Positions 1 through 6,853 of a stretch of DNA of 11,573 nt are shown here, in pieces (the first letter of the stretch is position 1; the number at the start of each line of letters is the position of its first letter). The notes beneath the pieces were generated by a model, which saw only the letters and a list, made by a program, of their open reading frames with translations, ran no database searches and was not told where the DNA came from. Made by a program: the position numbers and the translations under genes. This DNA comes from Treponema sp. (GTDB lineage Bacteria > Spirochaetota > Spirochaetia > Treponematales > Breznakiellaceae). The stretch lies in assembly GCA_031284195.1 (NCBI GenBank), contig JAITAI010000234.1, positions 1 through 11,573 on the forward strand, given 5' to 3'.

Positions 1-333
1 GCGGTGAGCTGGCTGCGGGAACACTACCGGGAGGCTTTTAATCTTGCGGAACTTGCCGCCCAGGTTACTATGTCGCCGACCTCATTCAGCCGTCATTTCA
101 GCCGGATTACCGGTACGAGTCCGCTCCAGTTTCAAAAACGGCTGCGCCTCTATGAAGCGCAGCGGCTGATGCTGACCGAGGACAAGAGCGCCGAAATAGC
201 CGCCTTTGCGGTGGGCTATGAAAGTCCTGCCCAATTCAACCGGGAGTACAAGCGGCAATTCGGGGAACCGCCGCGCCGGAATATTGAACGGCTCATGACC
301 ACCGGCGCCGTTATTGGGTATAAAATGGGGTGA
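1..333 (+). CDS. AraC-family transcriptional regulator, C-terminal part (5' end outside window)
   Basis: The reading frame is open from base 1 and ends at TGA 331-333. The 110 visible residues form the two-helix-turn-helix DNA-binding domain of the AraC/XylS family: a first HTH around LAELAAQVTMSPTSFSRHF, the linker ITGTSPLQFQKRLRLYEAQRL, and the second HTH with the family signature AVGYESPAQFNREYKRQFG followed by PPRR. The text SPLQFQKRLRL and GEPPRRNIERL resembles the AraC subgroup that carries an AraC_N sensor domain upstream, but that part is not in the window. The GTG at position 4 should not be taken as a true start, because a full-length member is about 300 residues. It probably acts in the cytoplasm as a DNA-binding regulator; its target is unknown. 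It points away from the dehydrogenase cluster and is separated from it by repeats, so a regulatory link is not supported. Confidence 0.9.
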   Translation, partial: AVSWLREHYREAFNLAELAAQVTMSPTSFSRHFSRITGTSPLQFQKRLRLYEAQRLMLTEDKSAEIAAFAVGYESPAQFNREYKRQFGEPPRRNIERLMTTGAVIGYKMG

Positions 334-580
334 ATTTTGCTTTTGATGAAACAGAGTGTTTATTGATAACACATTTTATACCTGCCTTGGGAATTGTTCC
401 AAACTCAGAGACTTTCACCACTTGTTAATTCTCTCCTTGTTTTGCAGGTTTGTCCCCCTTATTGACCGGAAGGAAAGGCTTACTTGGAGGCATAGAACAC
501 GAAAACAGGGCGCTGGATATGCCTCTGCATACCCTCATCCCTTTGGCTGGCTTCAAAGCTCTCCTTGGTAGAGTTGACCG
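334..580. other. Intergenic stretch without a recognisable gene
   Basis: No convincing coding region was found. The short frames that cross it on both strands lack a good ribosome binding site and recognisable motifs. A weak stem, GTGTT (356-360) with AACAC (368-372), is followed by ATTTTAT and might terminate the AraC-type gene, but five base pairs is poor support. The right end runs into the degenerate first unit of the 21-bp array. Confidence 0.5.
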
Positions 581-1290
581 AGAGGGGAGGGTAGAAATCT
601 GGTCTTGAAAAGACGAAGCCGGGTCTTGGAAAGAGAAAGCCGAGTCTTGGAAAGATGAAACCGAGTCTTGGAGAGCGGAAATCGGGTCTTGGAGAGAGAA
701 AGCCGGGTCTTGGAAAGCGGACACCTGGTCTTGGAAAGATGAAACCGAGTCTTGGAGAATAGAAATCGGGGCTTGGAGAGAGAAAGCCGAGTCTTGGAAA
801 GCGGATACCTGGTCTTGGAGAGACTAAACCGAGTTTTGGAGAGCGGAAATCGGGTCTTGGAAAGATGAAACCGAGTCTTGGAGAATAGAAATCGGGTCTT
901 GGAGAGAGAAAGCCGAGTCTTGGAGAATAGAAATCGGGTCTTGGAGAGCGGAAATCGGGTCTTGGAGAGAGAAAGTCGAGTCTTGGAGAGACGAAACCGA
1001 GTCTTTGAGGGTAGAAATCTGGTCTTGGAAAGACGAAGCCGGGTCTTGGAAAGAGAATGCCTGGTCTTGGAGAGACGAAAACTTGTCTTGGAGAGAGTAA
1101 TCCGAGCCTTGGAAAGCTGACACCTGGTCTTGGAGAGTATAAATCGGGGCTTGGAGAGACGAAACCGAGTCTTAGAAAAAGAAAGCCGGGTCTTGAAAAG
1201 CGGATTTTGCTCTACGGGAAATCCCATCTTTGTAAGAACGCGATACCAATGGTAGGAATGAAGGGACCTATGCCGTTCTAGTAACAGCAC
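553..1290 (-). CDS. Possible repeat-encoded basic protein reading through the 21-bp array (doubtful gene)
   Basis: A 245-codon minus-strand frame opens at a GTG in the first 178-bp repeat (1288-1290), crosses the entire array and stops at 553. The array part reads as about 29 copies of a seven-residue unit LSKTRFx (variants LSKTRFH, LSKTRLS, LSKTRFP), rich in Lys and Arg, with no signal peptide, membrane segment or recognised domain. No stop occurs in this frame despite many substitutions, while the overlapping minus frame (FQDSxxS-type heptads) and the plus frame (RVLERES-type heptads) are interrupted. Against a gene: the candidate ribosome site (AGGGG only two bases before the GTG) is poorly placed, the N-terminus lies inside another repeat, and absence of stops is partly built into the repeat unit. 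I keep it as a low-confidence candidate, with a non-coding minisatellite as the main alternative. Confidence 0.2.
   Translation of the reverse strand: MLLLERHRSLHSYHWYRVLTKMGFPVEQNPLFKTRLSFSKTRFRLSKPRFILSKTRCQLSKARITLSKTSFRLSKTRHSLSKTRLRLSKTRFLPSKTRFRLSKTRLSLSKTRFPLSKTRFLFSKTRLSLSKTRFLFSKTRFHLSKTRFPLSKTRFSLSKTRYPLSKTRLSLSKPRFLFSKTRFHLSKTRCPLSKTRLSLSKTRFPLSKTRFHLSKTRLSLSKTRLRLFKTRFLPSPLGQLYQGEL
581..1210. repeat. 21-bp tandem repeat array, 29 phased units plus one degenerate leading unit
   Basis: On the plus strand each unit begins with GTCTTGGARAG and continues with about ten more variable bases. Unit starts fall at 602, 623, 644, 665 and so on every 21 bases to 1190, with no insertion or deletion in 29 units; 581-601 is a degenerate unit whose second half matches that of unit 1001-1021. 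The variable halves fall into a few classes: A (ATGAAACCGA or ACGAAACCGA), B (ATAGAAATCGG or GCGGAAATCGG), C (GAGAAAGCCGA) and D (GCGGACACCTG). Classes often follow the order A-B-C-D (644-727, 728-811, then partly 812-916), giving an 84-bp higher-order period. Each unit has a purine-rich run of about 10-12 bases on the plus strand. Twenty-one bases equal seven codons and also about two turns of B-DNA. Function is unknown; it may be a minisatellite, a protein-binding array or a coding repeat. Confidence 0.95.
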
Positions 1291-1672
1291 TGCCCCTGTA
1301 ACGCTCAGCCCACCCGCGAGTTTACTGGCCCGACTGGCTGTGGCAGTAAGAAAACGGAGCGTCCCTTACTTCTTGGGTTGGGCGCTTTGAAGTCCAGGCC
1401 ACAGGCTTTGTAAGAACGCAACGCCAATAGCAGGAACGAAGGACCTATGCCGTTCTAGTAACAGCACTGCCCCTGTAACGCTCAGCCCAAGCGCCCGCCC
1501 GCGGGTTTATTGCCCCTGGCAGTAAGAAAACGGAGCGTCCCCTGCTTCCTGGGTTGGGCGCTTTGAAGTCCAGGCCGCAGGCTTTGTTGTAAGAACGCAA
1601 CATCAATGGTAGGAGTGAAGGACCTATGCCGTTCTAGTAACAACACTGCCCCTGTAACGCCCATCCCAGGTG
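1231..1672. repeat. Tandem ~178-bp direct repeats, two full copies and one truncated copy
   Basis: Three copies start with TGTAAGAACG at 1231, 1409 and 1588, spacings of 178 and 179 bases. All share CCTATGCCGTTCTAGTAACA and CACTGCCCCTGTAACGC; the first two continue with GGCAGTAAGAAAACGGAGCG and GGGTTGGGCGCTTTGAAGTC. The third is cut after about 84 bases, right at the TAA of the E1 gene. Copies 1 and 2 differ by substitutions and small indels in the middle (about 1315-1350 against 1490-1520). Copy 2 contains AAGCGCCC (1489-1496) and GGGCGCTT (1556-1563), an inverted pair, and the palindrome CCCGCGGG (1498-1505); copy 1 lacks the first arm. Short frames inside the copies on the minus strand have no recognisable product. 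The block lies downstream of the E1 operon on its strand, so it would be in the 3' untranslated region. Probably a dispersed genomic repeat, which needs a genome comparison to show. Confidence 0.9.
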
Positions 1673-4159
1673 TTAGACGCCGAGGCGGTTCCGCCGTATT
1701 AGGTCCAGGGTTGTCTGCACGGTTAGGGGCCGGTGATCCTTGAGGGGCAGGATCCGCTCATGAATGGCGTCAATGATCCAGTCCACCTGGGGGAAGTAGA
1801 GCTGCTCCATTTCCGCTGCCGGGGTTATCCAGTTCCGGCTTCCCACCACGGTTACCGGGGCATCCAGGTAATCAAAGGCAAAGGTCTGCAGATTACTGGC
1901 CACGGTGTGCAGGAAAGAACCCCGTTCCGCTGCATCACTAGCCAGCAGCAACCTGCCGGTCTTCTGTACTGATTCGATGATGGTCTGGTAGTTCAGGGGA
2001 TTGATGAAACGCAGGTCAATCACTTCCGCTTGCAGCCCATATACCCTTTCCAGTTTCTTCGCCGCGTCCAAGGCCTTGTACAAGGTCGCCCCCAAGGTCA
2101 CGATGGTGAGGTCTTTCCCTGGTTTCCTGATGACCGGTTCCCCTTCAGGCACTTCGTAGTACCCTTCGGGGACGCCTCTGCTTTCAAATTGTTCACTCAT
2201 ATCGTAGAGAAGCTGGCTCTCAAAGAAAATAACCGGATCCGTCCCCCGAAGCGCCAAGTTAAGCATACCCTTAGCATCGTAAGGGGTAGCGGGGAACATG
2301 GCTTTAAGCCCAGGAATGTGGGCAACCAAGGCGGACCAATCCTGGCTATGCTGGGCACCGTACTTGTTCCCCACCGAAACCCGGACCACCAGGGGCATTT
2401 TGAGCAGCCCCGCGGACATGGCTTGCCATTTAGCGGCTTGGTTGAAGATCTCATCTCCGGCACGGCCCAGAAAATCGCAGTACATGAGTTCCACCACTGC
2501 CCTACCCCCGGATAAGGCGTAGCCCACCCCGGCACCTACAATGGCCCCTTCGGAGATGGGGCTATTGAAGAGCCGCGTATAAGGCAGCAGTTCTGTGAGC
2601 CCCCGGTACACCGCAAAAGCCCCGCCCCAGTCCCGGTTTTCTTCCCCCCAAGCCGCCATGGTGGGGTCGATGGTGAACCGGTGAGCCATCGCCTCAAATA
2701 GAGCGTCCCGGTACTGGAACGCCTTGTTCTTGGATACTGCCTTTCCTTCCGCATCAAAGCCATAGCGAGCCTTTCCTGCAAGGGCCTTCACCCGAGGGTT
2801 TTCCTGCAGCGGCTGGGACAATTCCGGTTCCCGGTCTTCCAACATTTCAACCTGGCCGTGAGAGAACATCACCGATTCGATGAAAGCCCCTCCTACCCGG
2901 GGAGAAACCTCATCATCAATAGCCAGTTTTACCACTGCCTGGAGTTTGCTGCTCACCTGCTCCTGCAGGGTCTGCAAGCCCTCTTGGGAGATGAGCTTAT
3001 GTTCCACCAGGTAGTTCCCGTAACTTTCAAGGGAATCCGCTTCCTGCCAGAGCTTGATCTCTTCAGGGGTACGGTAACTAGAAGCATCCGAAGGGGAATG
3101 GCCTGAGAGCCGGTAGGTCAAGGTATCCAGAAGAACCGGCCCCTTGCCCGCCAGGAGGAGTTCCTTTTTCCGGGCCACTGCATCTGCCACTGCCAGGGGA
3201 TTGTACCCATCCACCCGTTCGGCATACATGTTTTCGGGGTTAACCCCTGCACCGACCCGGGCCATGATCCCATAACCCATGGTTTCCCCGACAGTCTGTC
3301 CTCCCATACCGTAGAAGTTATTAAAGAAGTTGAAGAGTATGGGCGGCGCCCCGCCTGCTTCTTCAGGCCAGAGGGTCCGGTACTGGTCCATGGCAGCGAA
3401 CATCATGGCCTCCCATACAGGACCGCAACCCATGGAAGCGTCCCCGATATTGGCGATGACCACGCCGGGCTTACGGTTGATCCGCTTGTAGAGAGCCGCG
3501 CCTAGGGCAATATCCGCAGAACCTCCCACAATGGCGTTGTTGGGCATGGACCCAAAGGGGGTAAAAAAGGCATGCATGGAACCGCCCAACCCGCGGTTAA
3601 ACCCAGACTTCCGGGCGAAGATTTCCGCCAAAGTACCGTAGAGGACGAAATGTTCCCCCAGATCCCTGAGACTGGTATAGGGGATCTTTTCCACCACTGC
3701 CAAGGTTTCTCCTTGGAGAAAACCCTTCATGATGGCTTCAAGCTGCTGTTCCCCCTCAGGATTAGGGCCTGCTGCAGAGCCGGTAAGCTGCCATAGGGCG
3801 GAATAGCATTTGGCCAGGATCTCCCCGTGGCTCCGGTGACTCCCAAAGATACAATCCTCCCGGCTCAGATTGACGCACTGCCCCACCGCAGAAGCCTCTT
3901 GCCCCATGGAAAGATGGGCCGGTCCTTTGTGGTTATACGTAATACCCTTCCAGGCCCCCTGGGTCTTAAAGGTATTCAGCATGGTTTCAAATTCCCGGAT
4001 GGTGAGCATATCGTACCATATCCTGATGAGCCTTTTTTTTCCGTACCGGGCGACTTCGGTTTGAAAGTCCCCGGTATACTGATTAACCGGTATGTCTTTG
4101 ATGGTAAGCGCCGCCGGTTTCCGTACCTCCTGGGGGTCTATGACCAGTGATTTAGGCAT
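1673..4159 (-). CDS. 2-oxo acid dehydrogenase E1, alpha and beta subunits fused
   Basis: This is an 828-residue thiamine-diphosphate enzyme that would decarboxylate a 2-oxo acid and acylate the lipoyl group of E2 in the cytoplasm. The alpha part (about residues 40-435) contains SHRSHGE (107-113), GGSMH (192-196), the ThDP/Mg site GDASMG (239-244) with the N at 280-281, and the loop YRLSGHSPSDASSYRTPEE (349-367) typical of E1-alpha. The beta part (about 478-828) contains GEENRDWGG (505-513), whose Glu is the E1-beta cofactor-activating type, and SPISEGAIVGAGVGYAL. Fused E1 chains are known in several bacterial groups. The stretch 112-172 between SHRSHG and GGSMH is longer than in ordinary E1-alpha. 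The ATG at 4159 follows AAGGAGAG, a good ribosome site. It is last in the operon, 75 bases after the QueG-like gene. Substrate (pyruvate, branched-chain 2-oxo acid, acetoin) cannot be decided here. Confidence 0.92.
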   Translation of the reverse strand: MPKSLVIDPQEVRKPAALTIKDIPVNQYTGDFQTEVARYGKKRLIRIWYDMLTIREFETMLNTFKTQGAWKGITYNHKGPAHLSMGQEASAVGQCVNLSREDCIFGSHRSHGEILAKCYSALWQLTGSAAGPNPEGEQQLEAIMKGFLQGETLAVVEKIPYTSLRDLGEHFVLYGTLAEIFARKSGFNRGLGGSMHAFFTPFGSMPNNAIVGGSADIALGAALYKRINRKPGVVIANIGDASMGCGPVWEAMMFAAMDQYRTLWPEEAGGAPPILFNFFNNFYGMGGQTVGETMGYGIMARVGAGVNPENMYAERVDGYNPLAVADAVARKKELLLAGKGPVLLDTLTYRLSGHSPSDASSYRTPEEIKLWQEADSLESYGNYLVEHKLISQEGLQTLQEQVSSKLQAVVKLAIDDEVSPRVGGAFIESVMFSHGQVEMLEDREPELSQPLQENPRVKALAGKARYGFDAEGKAVSKNKAFQYRDALFEAMAHRFTIDPTMAAWGEENRDWGGAFAVYRGLTELLPYTRLFNSPISEGAIVGAGVGYALSGGRAVVELMYCDFLGRAGDEIFNQAAKWQAMSAGLLKMPLVVRVSVGNKYGAQHSQDWSALVAHIPGLKAMFPATPYDAKGMLNLALRGTDPVIFFESQLLYDMSEQFESRGVPEGYYEVPEGEPVIRKPGKDLTIVTLGATLYKALDAAKKLERVYGLQAEVIDLRFINPLNYQTIIESVQKTGRLLLASDAAERGSFLHTVASNLQTFAFDYLDAPVTVVGSRNWITPAAEMEQLYFPQVDWIIDAIHERILPLKDHRPLTVQTTLDLIRRNRLGV

Positions 4160-4175
4160 TTTCTCTCCTTATTTC
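4160..4175 (-). promoter_or_regulatory. Ribosome binding site of the E1 gene
   Basis: On the minus strand the bases before the ATG read AAATAAGGAGAGAAA, giving a near-consensus Shine-Dalgarno (AAGGAG) at ordinary spacing. It supports the start at 4159. The remaining 60 bases up to the QueG-like stop show no clear promoter or terminator, so E1 is probably expressed by read-through. Confidence 0.7.
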
Positions 4176-4234
4176 CCTTTTTCTCTTACTTTTTATGATG
4201 CGTACTGAGTAACCGGCACGGCCTACGAGGGTTC

Positions 4235-5290
4235 TCAGCTTGCTTCAGAGGGAACCTCTTGTTCCATCTGAGATATCTTATGCAAGGCCCATTGGGCTTT
4301 TTCCTGCACTATGGCGAATCTATCCTCCTTGGCCTGGTGCAGATAGGGGATATAGGCTTCTTGAAAGCCGTTGACCATAACATTGATGGCGTTCAGCTTC
4401 CATCGCCACAAACATTCCTCCCGGATATAGAAGAATTTCCCTGAAAGGAACCTTCGGATATCCTCATAGTCCATGGAGAGAATCTCTTCCGGCACAAGCC
4501 GGCTACCCAGTTCCTCTAGCCCAGGAAAGGGATCTCGATCTTTCCAGGTCCCCTTATTCATGGGACAGGCGTTCTGACAGGCGTCACAGCCGTATAACCA
4601 GGTCCCCATCATCCGGTTGACTTCATCGGTATAGGAGAGCGCCTCGTTGGAAGTAGAGAGCCGGCTGATACAGGTGGCCATATTCATGGTGTAAGGAGCG
4701 GAAAGGGACTTGGCCGGGCAGGAACGGATACAGCAGGTACAGCGCCGGGGACATTCCCGGACGTGGTGGGTTTCGATGAGTTCCAGTTCCTGATCGATGA
4801 TCCAGGCGTTCAGCGCAAACCAGGAACCGTCTTCAGTATAGAAAAAATTGTTTCGCCGGATGCGTCCCAGCCCAGCCTTGGAGGCGGCCCATCGAAGCGC
4901 GGTCAGGCCGTACTTCTCTTCTGTGGCGGTCCGCAGCCCCAGTTCATGCAGATACGCCTCAAAGACCCGCAACTTCTGGGCTTCAGGGGACGCAGGATTG
5001 AGCCGCATATCCACGAGATAGAATTTTCCGTAATGGGGCAGCAGGGCCGCAGGAATATGGTAATGCCCATAGGAACAGGCCGTTATGATAATGGACTTGG
5101 CCCAGGGGAAAGCTGCACGAGGATCCGCGAAACCCATAAACCCCTTGTAAAGCGCCTCTCCTTGGGGGATCCGGTCCATCCGTTCCCGCAGCCGATCTCC
5201 ATAGTCCAGCATAGCTTCTGCTTTGATGATACCGCATTTCTCTATACCCAGTTCCCGGGCCTTTTGACGGATCTGTTCTTCTATGGACAT
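4235..5290 (-). CDS. QueG-like double [4Fe-4S] protein (epoxyqueuosine reductase paralogue)
   Basis: The 351-residue protein has the layout of the QueG family: an N-terminal cobalamin-binding-type region (about 1-170, with RWAASKAGLGRIRRNN at 133-148 and GSWFAL at 155-160), a double 4Fe-4S module (180-245) and a C-terminal HEAT-like helical segment (about 290-340). Eight cysteines suit two clusters: C180-x3-C184-x2-C187-x3-C191-P, C207 (CIS), and C235-x2-C238-x3-C242-P. The first spacing is x3 rather than the usual x2. The DSAPVLER-type motif that holds the proposed catalytic Asp in QueG is replaced here by KYGLTALR (126-133), and GKNT is replaced by RRNN, so a genuine tRNA epoxyqueuosine reductase role is doubtful; it looks like the redox paralogue group. 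It starts 3 nt after the E3 stop, suggesting translational coupling, and precedes E1. No signal peptide is seen. Confidence 0.8.
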   Translation of the reverse strand: MSIEEQIRQKARELGIEKCGIIKAEAMLDYGDRLRERMDRIPQGEALYKGFMGFADPRAAFPWAKSIIITACSYGHYHIPAALLPHYGKFYLVDMRLNPASPEAQKLRVFEAYLHELGLRTATEEKYGLTALRWAASKAGLGRIRRNNFFYTEDGSWFALNAWIIDQELELIETHHVRECPRRCTCCIRSCPAKSLSAPYTMNMATCISRLSTSNEALSYTDEVNRMMGTWLYGCDACQNACPMNKGTWKDRDPFPGLEELGSRLVPEEILSMDYEDIRRFLSGKFFYIREECLWRWKLNAINVMVNGFQEAYIPYLHQAKEDRFAIVQEKAQWALHKISQMEQEVPSEAS

Positions 5291-5293
5291 GGC

Positions 5294-6691
5294 TTATGCA
5301 ATCTCCCACACCGCATCCCGTATCAGTTCACTCACCGTAGGATGGGGGAAGATGAGCTGTTTTACCTCCTCAATAGAAAGTTCCTGTTCGATGAGAACCG
5401 CCCCGCCCCAGATAAACTCCGAGGCATAGGCCCCCACCCCGTGAACCCCCAGGATCCGCCGGGAACCGGCATCTGCGATGACCTTGACCGCGCCCTGGCC
5501 TGCGAAGGTGTTTTCCGCCACAAAACGGCCTGAGAGCCGCATAGGGAGGGAGGCTTTGAGGATAGGGATACCTTTCACCGCGGCCTCTTGTTCGGTGATC
5601 CCTACCCCTGCGGCTTCGGTGATGCCGTATACGGCCCAAGGCACCGCATCATACCGCATCCGGTTACTCCCTTGAGGGGTTCCATCCAAATACCGGAGGA
5701 TGTCCGTTACTGCGACCTCTGCCATACGGTACGCGGCATGGGCAAGAAGGCTCTTCCCTGTTACATCCCCTGCAGCCCAGATCCCCGGCACATTGGTCCG
5801 CATCCGATCATCCACGGTAATCCCTTTGGGCCCCACATCGATTCCCGCGGCTTTGGCGCCCCAGGTATCCAGGACCGCCCGGCGGCCCACTGCTATAAGC
5901 ACCTGATCCGCTTCCAGAGCCTCCTTTTTTGCTTCTTTAGTTACTAGGTGTACCGTACCCTGGTGGATTTCTTCAACCCGGCATCCCAGTCTAAACTGCA
6001 CGTTTTTCATGGCCCGGCGGAACAAGGGGGCCTGCTCCTGGTCCATGAAGGGAAGGATCTCTTCCATCATTTCAACAACCGTAACCTTAGTTCCCAGGCT
6101 TGCGAAGAGTCCGGCGAATTCCACCCCGATGACTCCGCCTCCGATAATGGCCAGTCGATTCGGGACCGCTTCAACGGCCAAAAGCCCGGTAGAATCCACC
6201 ACTGCCGGGTTGTCCTGAATCCCTGGTAGAGGAGGCAGCGCTGGAACCGACCCTGCAGCGACTAGAATAGTCCGGCAGGTATGTTCTTCCGTACCCCCGG
6301 CGTTCAAAGCGACCTGTACGGTTCCGGGCCGATCCCCTGAAGGGGCTTCAAGAATCGCTCCACGGCCCACGGCGAGGGCTACGCCGTATCGTTTCATCTG
6401 GCTGGCAAGACCTCCCCGCAGTTTTTCCACTACCTCGGTCTTCCAGCGCTGGATTCCAGCCCAGTCAAAGGAGACGCCCGTAAGGGTAAGGCCGTACTTG
6501 TGGGCCTCCTGAGCATGGACGTAGTGCTTCGCTGAGTTGAGCAGGGTTTTGGTCGGAATGCAGCCTACATTGAGGCAGGTCCCGCCCAAGGATGCCGCTT
6601 CTATGAGGAGGACCTTTTTCTTTGCCTGACCTAAGCGTTCCGCGGCGAGGTACCCTCCTGGGCCGCTGCCAATAATGATGGTATCATACAT
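5294..6691 (-). CDS. lpdA: Dihydrolipoyl dehydrogenase (E3)
   Basis: A 465-residue flavoprotein disulfide reductase that reoxidises dihydrolipoyl groups of E2, passing electrons through a disulfide and FAD to NAD. Visible motifs: FAD-binding GSGPGGYLAAERL (8-20); redox disulfide GGTCLNVGCIP with C39 and C44; NAD-binding IIGGGVIGVEFAGLFASLG in the middle; second FAD contact GIWAAGDVTGKSLLAHAA; and the C-terminal HPTVSE with H450 and E455, the catalytic His-Glu pair. Length is normal for the family (about 460-475). The frame extends upstream to 6724, but the ATG at 6691 is preferred because AAGGAGGTG lies just upstream and the FAD fold begins directly with MYDTIIIGSG. It lies 162 bases after E2 and 3 bases before the QueG-like gene. 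All key residues are present, so activity is expected. Confidence 0.96.
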   Translation of the reverse strand: MYDTIIIGSGPGGYLAAERLGQAKKKVLLIEAASLGGTCLNVGCIPTKTLLNSAKHYVHAQEAHKYGLTLTGVSFDWAGIQRWKTEVVEKLRGGLASQMKRYGVALAVGRGAILEAPSGDRPGTVQVALNAGGTEEHTCRTILVAAGSVPALPPLPGIQDNPAVVDSTGLLAVEAVPNRLAIIGGGVIGVEFAGLFASLGTKVTVVEMMEEILPFMDQEQAPLFRRAMKNVQFRLGCRVEEIHQGTVHLVTKEAKKEALEADQVLIAVGRRAVLDTWGAKAAGIDVGPKGITVDDRMRTNVPGIWAAGDVTGKSLLAHAAYRMAEVAVTDILRYLDGTPQGSNRMRYDAVPWAVYGITEAAGVGITEQEAAVKGIPILKASLPMRLSGRFVAENTFAGQGAVKVIADAGSRRILGVHGVGAYASEFIWGGAVLIEQELSIEEVKQLIFPHPTVSELIRDAVWEIA

Positions 6692-6710
6692 AGTACACCT
6701 CCTTATGTAC
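6692..6710 (-). promoter_or_regulatory. Strong ribosome binding site of the E3 gene
   Basis: The minus strand reads CATAAGGAGGTGTACT immediately before the ATG at 6691. The AAGGAGGTG is a full Shine-Dalgarno match at short spacing, and decides this start over the upstream in-frame ATG at 6724, which would fall inside the neighbouring hairpin. Confidence 0.8.
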
Positions 6711-6714
6711 TGAA

Positions 6715-6744
6715 GCTGTTTCAAAACTTCAATTTTGAAACAGC
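6715..6744. repeat. Perfect 12-bp stem hairpin between E2 and E3
   Basis: GCTGTTTCAAAA (6715-6726) and TTTTGAAACAGC (6733-6744) are exact reverse complements around a six-base loop CTTCAA. Read on the minus strand it lies directly upstream of the E3 ribosome site (about 14 bases before AAGGAGG). No T-run follows it, so it is more likely an RNA processing or stability element, or a dispersed palindrome, than a simple terminator. The core TTTCAAAA/TTTTGAAA recurs in the hairpin at 9135-9163, and a single half-site TTTTGAAACTG occurs at 6783-6793. Confidence 0.85.
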
Positions 6745-6810
6745 ACTGTTAGATGTCAAGGAAAAAGCCGTCTAAAACAGGGTTTTGAAACTGACGCTCT
6801 GTTCCATGAA

Positions 6811-6823
6811 CTGGACTGTCCAG
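6811..6823. repeat. Short palindrome CTGGAC-T-GTCCAG
   Basis: An exact 6-bp dyad with a one-base centre lies in the E2-E3 gap. The centre is too short for an RNA loop with a full stem; it could be a small operator-like dyad or chance. Confidence 0.35.
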
Positions 6824-6830
6824 GGGATTG

Positions 6831-6853
6831 GCAGCGCCACCTTGGGGCGTTGC
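6831..6853 (-). terminator. Stem-loop directly after the E2 stop codon
   Basis: On the minus strand GCAACGCC (6853-6846) pairs with GGCGCTGC (6838-6831), seven of eight positions, around a seven-base loop. It begins immediately after the E2 TAA. No T-run follows, so it may be a weak or factor-dependent terminator or a 3'-end stability hairpin that lowers expression of E3 and the following genes relative to E2. Confidence 0.35.

Noticed and set aside
878..1120. Plus-strand coiled-coil protein (RVLERES-type heptads)
   Set aside because: The frame is stopped by TGA in several units before 878 and again at 1121, it has no ribosome site, and the heptads follow from the 21-bp period.
602..1210. 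CRISPR array
   Set aside because: The units are contiguous with no unique spacers, and no cas-like gene is present.
1482..1664. Small minus-strand gene inside the 178-bp repeat
   Set aside because: It lies wholly in repeat copies, lacks a ribosome site and motif, and the reading frame is not kept between copies.
6692..6724. Upstream ATG at 6724 as the start of E3
   Set aside because: It overlaps the hairpin, lacks a ribosome site and adds residues before the FAD fold; ATG 6691 has AAGGAGGTG.
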